Positions 58,380 through 64,000 of a DNA stretch of 64,000 bases are shown one piece after another. Numbering within the stretch: the first letter of the stretch is position 1; each line of letters begins with the position of its first letter. The notes under the pieces were generated by a model. The model searched no databases. It was not told where the DNA came from and saw only the letters and a list, made by a program, of their open reading frames with translations. Source of the DNA: Macrotis lagotis. Lineage: Eukaryota > Chordata > Mammalia > Peramelemorphia > Peramelidae. The position numbers and the translations under genes were made by a program. The DNA is taken from assembly GCF_037893015.1 (NCBI RefSeq), contig NC_133664.1, positions 122,869,887-122,933,886 of the forward strand, in the 5' to 3' direction.

Positions 58380-58615
58380 AAATAGCTAGCACTTCCATGA
58401 CACTTTAAGTTTTACAAGTGCTTTATAAATATTCTCCCAACTTTCTCTGGGCAGAGGGGTAGTGGTGACTATCTTTATCCTCATTTGATGTTGGATGAAG
58501 TTACTTAGGCAGACAAGTTAAAACATTGGTCCAGAGCAATACAACTAAATGTGTGAGTTCAAATTTGAACTCAAACCTTTCTCACTACAGGACCAGAGTG
58601 CTATTCTAGCAGCCT
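58380..58615 (-). repeat. MIR SINE
   Basis: TAGCTAGCACTTCCATGACA, TTACAAGTGCTTTATAAAT, then TTTATCCTCATTTGATGTTG and a decayed 5' end. Confidence 0.65.
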
Positions 58616-59600
58616 TGTATAAATTGTCAAAGATTTGAGATAATAACCCCAACAGTCTATATCATGATGCTTTTAGATAGCTTTTTCAATAATTACTGAA
58701 TTTTTTAATAAGCTTCTCTTTCAGCCCCTAAGACTTTTTAATATACTTTTTTTTGCTTTTCAACCAATATATTTTCTTCAAAGTTTTCATGTTTAAGATG
58801 ATACAAGCTGCGAACACTTTGTTTACAGTATTTGAACACATATTTGGAGGGGTCCCTGGTGTTCTTACCTGTTGACAGTAGATTTGTTGAAGTCCTCTAT
58901 TAAGAAAGATGAGACCAAACTTCTTTCTAGGAAGTCACTGATAAAATGCTTTGCTAGTCATGGATGTGTCACCATGAAACATTTGAACAATAATTATGCC
59001 CTGCTGCTCCAGTGCTGCAGAGAATCTAGTGTTTTAGGCACCTCCTTTGACATATGGTGCCTATTCTGTCATTTGTTATTCATTATATTAACAGTATACA
59101 AACTTTCTATTTGTCACTTAATAAGCATATATCAATCACTTGATATTCAGGTATTATGCTAAGCCCTGGACATACAAAGAAAGGTGAAAAAAGTGGCCTT
59201 TGCCATCCAGGAGCTCAAATTCTGATTGGGGAGATGAACTTGTTAACCATCATGTTGCAGGGAATATAGATTATATAAATATAAATTTCAGAGGGAACGT
59301 CTCTGGCAGAAACTAGATTTGAACTATCTTGAAAGAAGCCAGGGAGGACAGAAAACAGTAGACAGAATACTCCATACATGGATAGTAGGTCAGATTGCAA
59401 CTTTAGGTCATCCTGTTTATTTTTCTGAATCTGAGAAGACTCAACTCATCACCATTTTAGGGTCCTGCCAGGTCTTTAGAGCTTGGGACTGTAAAGTTCC
59501 CATTATAGATCACTAGCTGGTATTCCCTTACTTTGCTGTATTTTCTCCTCTCCTATCCCCTGCCCCCAACCCTCCAAATAGATGAGATGGGTTGGACTTT
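58616..59600. other. Intergenic, no gene seen
   Basis: Unique AT-rich sequence. The 96-codon plus-strand frame at 58872-59162 has no recognisable motif. Confidence 0.4.
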
Positions 59601-59604
59601 GAGG

Positions 59605-59624
59605 AGATGATGATGATGATGATG

Positions 59625-59661
<37 letters not shown>
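59605..59661. repeat. (GAT)n microsatellite
   Basis: About 19 GAT units with one GAG variant. Confidence 0.97.
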
Positions 59662-59664
<3 letters not shown>

Positions 59665-59937
59665 CACCAGGACTTCCCACTATATAAACTCTCTCCACAG
59701 TAGCATATATCCTTGTTGAATGACTTGATCAGAGTCATGCAAATAATATGTGTCAGAATACCAATATGAATTTGCACCTAGATCTTCCTCTTTCAAGACT
59801 GTCCCTCTTTCTACTCTGCCATTCTGGCTCTCTTCCTTATTTCACAGGTAATTAAATCAGTGGGTGAATTAATTCTAAAAATGAAAACATAAAGGGAGAG
59901 CACCAAGAATTCTGGATAGAATTTCAAACAGTTAATG

Positions 59938-60235
59938 TGGAGGTTAGGTGGTGCAGTGGAGTTCAAATCATGCCTCAGACATTTGACCCTTCCTAGTTGT
60001 GTGACCTTGAACAAGTCATTCAACCCAGCTTACCTTGCATCTAGAGCCATCTCCAGTTATCCTGATCCATATCTGGCCATTGGACCCATTTGGCTCTGGA
60101 GGAGAGTGTGAGTCTGTTGGTCTGTTGACTTAGCACAGTACCCCCCCCCCCCATTCAAATCTAATTCATGTGCTTGTCAAGGTATCATCTCCCTGAAGTG
60201 TCTTCAAGAATGAAGTACAATCAATAACAGCAGGG
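59938..60235 (+). repeat. Long tRNA-derived marsupial SINE (~300 bp family)
   Basis: The tRNA-like head GTTAGGTGGTGCAGTGGAGT is followed by AGAGCCATCTCCAGTTATCC, CCATATCTGGCCATTGGACC, GACTTAGCACAGTACCCC and AAGGTATCATCTCCCTGAAG: the same family as 23040, 35688 and 62490 but in plus orientation. Confidence 0.85.
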
Positions 60236-61260
60236 GGAAGAAGAAGAGAAGAAAGTTAGGGAGAGATTCAAGAAGAAAATTAAGACTGGGCCATCATGAA
60301 AGCCCCAGTTTCAAAAATGTTGAGGCTTTCTGATTTTGTGTCTTGCAATGGATTCATTGCACAATATGTGATTTTATTTTTGATCCAGGAGAAAAGTTTT
60401 AGTATTTTCTGAAGCTTCAATTGTGTAACAGAATATGCTGAAACAATAAGTCTCCAGTGCAAGTTTGGGATGTAATGAGAACGAGAAACTTTTTGTGATT
60501 TCAATACTTCTGATCCAGCAATGCCAAATCCAGAGATAGTGATAAAGGAGGAGCTTGCATTGACTTCCCTTTAAATGCTCTGAAAAAACTAGAGTTGGAA
60601 TGAATATTAGAACTCAGGATATTCCTAGCCAACAGATGTCAGTATTGTCATACTGTATGTAGACTTCAGAGCCTTTTTTTTCCCGTTTTTTTCGGGGGGG
60701 TTTCTTTCCTCTGCCCACTTGAAGTTTTTACTTTTAGATCCATGAGCATTGCTAACCATGCCTTCCCCTGAAATAAAAAAAAATAAAACCCCACTGCCAG
60801 CAACAACAATCCAACACAAACTTATTTCCTTGAAGACATTCTCACACTTTGGGATTTTCTCTTGATCTATGAAATAGATACCATTCAGATAGTTATCTCT
60901 GCTACCATGTTGCAAAACATAGAACTGGAGGAAATGGTATCTGATGTTGAACTTGAAATAAAAGGGGAAAGTATGAAAGAGTGTTGAATAAACTGCCTAA
61001 GTGGGAGCACAGAACCTTGGAAATTGCTAGTGTCCCTTGAGACATTATTTGAAAAAAAATGGTGTGATCTTGGGAATCCTTTCAGAAACATAATTCAGAA
61101 GCTTTCAGAAGCATAATTAGCACTGTCCATCAAGTGATCCTTGTTCCATATGCATAATCAGTATATTCATTATTAAAAGGTCTTAAGATCTTAATTTATG
61201 GAGTTCTGGTGACTCTGAGAGAAGCAGCTTTAGACAGGAAGGAGAAAGGATATACCTGTG
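60236..61260. other. Intergenic, repeat-free
   Basis: Unique sequence. Minus-strand frames at 60280-60504 and 60625-61091 show no domains. Bases 61080-61200 (CATAATTAGCACTGTCC, TATGCATAATCAGTATATTC) look like conserved non-coding texture, but the case is weak. Confidence 0.4.
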
Positions 61261-61264
61261 CTGG

Positions 61265-61440
61265 GAATTGTATTAATTTGAAAATATTTGATCCTTACAA
61301 CAGTTCTGGGAAATAAGATACTTTTATTATCCCCATCTTATTGATGAAGAAACTGAGGCAAGCAGAGGTTAAGTGACTTGTCCAGGGTCACATAGCTAGT
61401 AAGTATTAGACTGAATTTATACTCCACTGCTCAGTTACTT
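61265..61440 (-). repeat. MIR SINE
   Basis: GATCCTTACAACAGTTCTGG, TATTATCCCCATCTTATTGA, AAACTGAGGCAAGCAGAGGT and AGTGACTTGTCCAGGGTCAC: a good reverse-strand MIR. Confidence 0.85.
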
Positions 61441-61559
61441 CAATTATTTGAAATCACATAATAATCTTAACTATATTTAGAGAAGCACAGGAAACAAGAA
61501 TAAGGAAATAAATCGTCTTATTGTTCTCCTTTCTCCCCTCCCCACACCCTTCTGGCTCT

Positions 61560-62175
61560 ACCAGGGCAGAGCTATTGTATTCAACACCTTGGGAAAAATG
61601 ACCCGGAAAAACTGGAGAAGAGTAACCAGAATGGTAAAAGGTCCCTAGTTTATACTATTTGAGGAATTGAGGATATTTAGCCTGAGGGATGAGCAATCAT
61701 GATAGCTACCCTCAAATACTTGAAAAGTTGTTATATGGAAGACTATTTTTCTGCTTAGTCCTGGGGGGGGGCATACCTATGAGCAAGGAATGAAAGACAA
61801 AATTAGGCCTCCTAGAAGAAAACAAAATAAAACTTGTTAACAATGAGAACTACCCAAAACTGGAATGTCCTGCCTCAGGAAATAATGGGTTTACTCTTCT
61901 TGAAGGTTTTCAAACAAAGGCTAAGTTTAGAAGGGATTCTTTTAGGTGTTTTTTTTTTTTTTGCAAGGCAAATGGCGTTAAGTGGCTTGCCCTAGGCCAC
62001 ACAGCTAGGTAATTATTAAGTGTGTGAGACTGGATTTGAATCCAGATACTCCTGACTCCAGGGCTGGTGCTTTATCCACTGCCACCTAGCCACCCCTAGA
62101 AGAGATTCTTGGTCAGATGTGGATCAGATGAGATTAGATTAGGTGGGCTTTAAGGACCTTTCCAATTTTGAAATT
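61560..62175 (+). repeat. L3/CR1-like LINE 3' end, interrupted by a SINE
   Basis: AGAGTAACCAGAATGGTAAA, GAGGATATTTAGCCTGAGGG, ATGATAGCTACCCTCAAATA, AAAACTGGAATGTCCTGCCT and, after the SINE, AGGACCTTTCCAATTTTGAA follow the order of the CR1/L3 3' region. This is the C-terminal end of an old LINE, non-coding now. Confidence 0.75.
61942..62096 (-). repeat. tRNA-derived SINE (WSINE1-like), inside the L3/CR1 fragment
   Basis: Complete reverse-strand copy flanked by TAGAAGGGATTCTT (61928-61941) and TAGAAGAGATTCTT (62097-62110), one mismatch. Confidence 0.94.
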
Positions 62176-62239
62176 TTGTCCAAGTCATCAAACTGTAATA
62201 TTTTCAACCATTCAAATGGTCAATTTTCATTTCTCTCTC

Positions 62240-62489
62240 TCTGTATATGATGTTCTATCTTTTGTCTTCCTTTAAGTCCCAAATAAAGTTGTCTTTTACA
62301 GGAAGCCTATTCCAACCCTTATCAATTCTAGTGTCTTCCTTCTGTTAATTTTGTTTGTGTGTGTGTCTGTGTGTGTGTGTGTATTTTGCATACTATTCAT
62401 CCTATCCCCACAATTAGATTGTAAGCTCCTTTGAGGGCAGAGAATGTCTTTTATCTCTTTTTGTATCTCTAGAGAAAACATAATAAGTT
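62240..62489 (+). repeat. L2 LINE 3' end
   Basis: TTTACAGGAAGCCTATTCCA, then a (GT)n run at 62351-62382, then ATTAGATTGTAAGCTCCTTT and GAGGGCAGAGAATGTC. Confidence 0.75.
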
Positions 62490-62675
62490 GTTGTTTGTCC
62501 TTCTCAAAGGAGACCATGACATCAGGGAGGTGATGCCAAGATGAGAATATGAATTTTATTTGAGTGGGGAGGGGGGGCTGTCTTAAGTCACCAGCCTCAC
62601 TTTCTCCTCTAGAGTCATCTGGGTCCAGTGGCCAGATATGAATCAGGATGCGAGATGGCTCTGTATATGAGATAC
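62490..62675 (-). repeat. Long tRNA-derived marsupial SINE, truncated
   Basis: GTTGTTTGTCCTTCTCAAAG, CATGACATCAGGGAGGTGAT, AAGTCACCAGCCTCACTTTC and GGGTCCAGTGGCCAGATATG; the tRNA-like end is missing. Confidence 0.8.
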
Positions 62676-63270
62676 TTAATATAAGTTTATTGATTGATTG
62701 ATTAATGCTTTATTCTCTCCTCTATGGTCAAAAGAACTGAATTCAAATCTCTGACACTTAATACTCATGTAATCTCAGACAATTCATTTAACTTTTCCAG
62801 TTTCTGATTATTAACTTGCAAATTTTGAGGGCTGGATCAAATAACCCCTGAAGTTATTTATGACTCTAGATCCCTGATCATTGGTTGGAGTATGTATATG
62901 GAGGCTGGGGCAAGGGACAAGGGAGATTCTCTGCTTGGAATTTCTTCTTTCAACTCAAATGCTATCTTGATTTGTGACTTTCCCCCCAGTTATTAACGTT
63001 CTACCTACGCCTCCACACATTTATTTACATCTATTTTTCATTTATCTACTATTTAATTATCTGTGTATGTTTCTTGAGGATATTTTGTTTTCATTTTTAT
63101 TTTTCTGTCCCAAGTACCCAGTTCAGGACTTCTTGTGGAGAAAGTACTTAGATGATGCTTCTTGAATTGAACTGAAGTCTTTCCCTCAGTTTCTTTCAGG
63201 CTTTTAGTCTATGAGCCTTATTGTGTTTTATAGCTGCTTGGCCAAGCCATAGCTAAGGAAAGAATGTGAT
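62676..63270. other. Intergenic; degenerate MIR/L2-like pieces
   Basis: A MIR-like piece at about 62740-62880 and an L2-like stretch at about 63000-63170 are suggested by word order only. No gene. Confidence 0.4.
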
Positions 63271-63274
63271 GGCC

Positions 63275-63480
63275 TTGGGATCAGTGGCAGGACCACAGAT
63301 TTAAAGTCAGTCAGTCAGCTAAAATTTATACCCACTGAGGCTGACCTCAGACACTTACTAATTGTGTGACCCTGGGCAGATCACTTAACCTTCTTTGCTT
63401 CACTTTTCTGATCTATAAAATGAGCTGGAGAAGGAAATGGCAAACCACTCTATGTCTCTGCCAAATGGAACACAAAAAGT
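63275..63480 (+). repeat. MAR1-like SINE
   Basis: GCTGACCTCAGACACTTACT, TTGTGTGACCCTGGGCAGAT, GAGCTGGAGAAGGAAATGGC, ending early in the tail. Confidence 0.85.
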
Positions 63481-63490
63481 TAGAGATTGC

Positions 63491-63523
63491 ACACCACTAC
63501 CACCACCACCACCACCACCACCA
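63491..63523. repeat. (ACC)n microsatellite
   Basis: About ten CAC/ACC trinucleotides; the poly-His and poly-Thr frames across it are artefacts. Confidence 0.95.
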
Positions 63524-63782
63524 ATGTGCCAGATATCATACTAAGTACTAGGAATACAAAGAAAGGCAAAAAGCAGTCTCTGATCCTAAGGAGCTCAAGT
63601 CTCAGGAAGGAAACAATATACAAACAATTATGTAGAAATATATCTATATCTATATTCATTTATACACCCATATGTATCTGTACAAAAATAAATTTATATA
63701 TGTATATATGAAATATGTGTGGGTATTAGATATGACAACTTGGCATTGGTCTCTGAAGAAAGGTGCTAAGATTAAGGGACAT

Positions 63783-63931
63783 GGGGTAGCTAGGTGGCAC
63801 AGTGGATAGAGCACTGGCCCTAGGGTCAGGAGTACCTGAGTTCAAATCCAGCCTCAGACAATAATTACCTAGCTGTGTAGCCTTGGGCAAGCCACTTATC
63901 CTTAACCCCATTTGCCTTGCAAAAAAAAAAA
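63783..63931 (+). repeat. tRNA-derived SINE (WSINE1-like), full length
   Basis: Complete plus-strand copy with a small deletion in the CACTTAATAATTACC block and an extra ATCCTT near the 3' end. Flanked by about AAGATTAAGG on both sides. Confidence 0.94.
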
Positions 63932-64000
63932 GATTAAGGAGGAAGATTACAGAAAGTGGGACATTAACTGATACTAGAAGGAAAATGGGGAAGGTAGGAG

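Noticed and set aside
61080..61200. Further conserved non-coding element
   Set aside because: A few homeodomain-like words occur, but the stretch is short and no feature sets it apart enough to call without an alignment.

Overview
The window is mammalian, almost certainly marsupial, nuclear DNA. It is AT-rich apart from a CpG-rich promoter at the left edge. It holds one split protein-coding gene and is otherwise packed with retroelements. About 25 copies of a short tRNA-derived SINE (head GGGGCAGCTAGGTGGC, tail GCCTTGCAAAAACC plus poly(A)) resemble the WSINE1-type SINEs of Australian marsupials. They occur with MAR1-like SINEs, MIR, L2, L3/CR1, L1 and ORF1-only HAL1-like LINEs. The SINE mix suggests an Australidelphian, perhaps a dasyurid, but the species cannot be fixed from the sequence alone.

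Layout. 1-240: CpG-rich promoter and 5'UTR. 241-3898: GCC1 (golgin GCC88), two coding exons, 772 residues, with a C-terminal GRIP domain. About 3899-5000: GCC1 3'UTR with two candidate poly(A) signals. From there to 64000 I see no further conventional gene. This fits the large gene-poor interval that lies 3' of GCC1 in other mammals (towards ZNF800 in human). The intergenic part holds three main retroelement-rich blocks (5-25 kb, 42-54 kb, 61-64 kb) and two blocks poor in young SINEs (25-33 kb and 36-42 kb). The SINE-poor blocks contain unique sequence that looks like conserved non-coding DNA.

Notable non-coding features are: a full-length, intronless, still open RPSA (ribosomal protein SA) retrocopy on the minus strand at 49.2-50.2 kb, inserted at the edge of a SINE; a 7SL (SRP) RNA pseudogene at 31.1-31.4 kb; HAL1-like elements that share their 3' terminal sequence with a neighbouring L1; a probable HAL1/L1 hybrid at 17.4-19.4 kb; and several long microsatellites.

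I found no evidence of a new multi-gene system. The best leads are retroelement biology (shared LINE 3' ends, nested insertions, SINE-borne CTCF-like motifs) and candidate enhancer sequence in the gene desert. All family assignments were made by eye from remembered consensus patterns, without database searches, so repeat boundaries are approximate.
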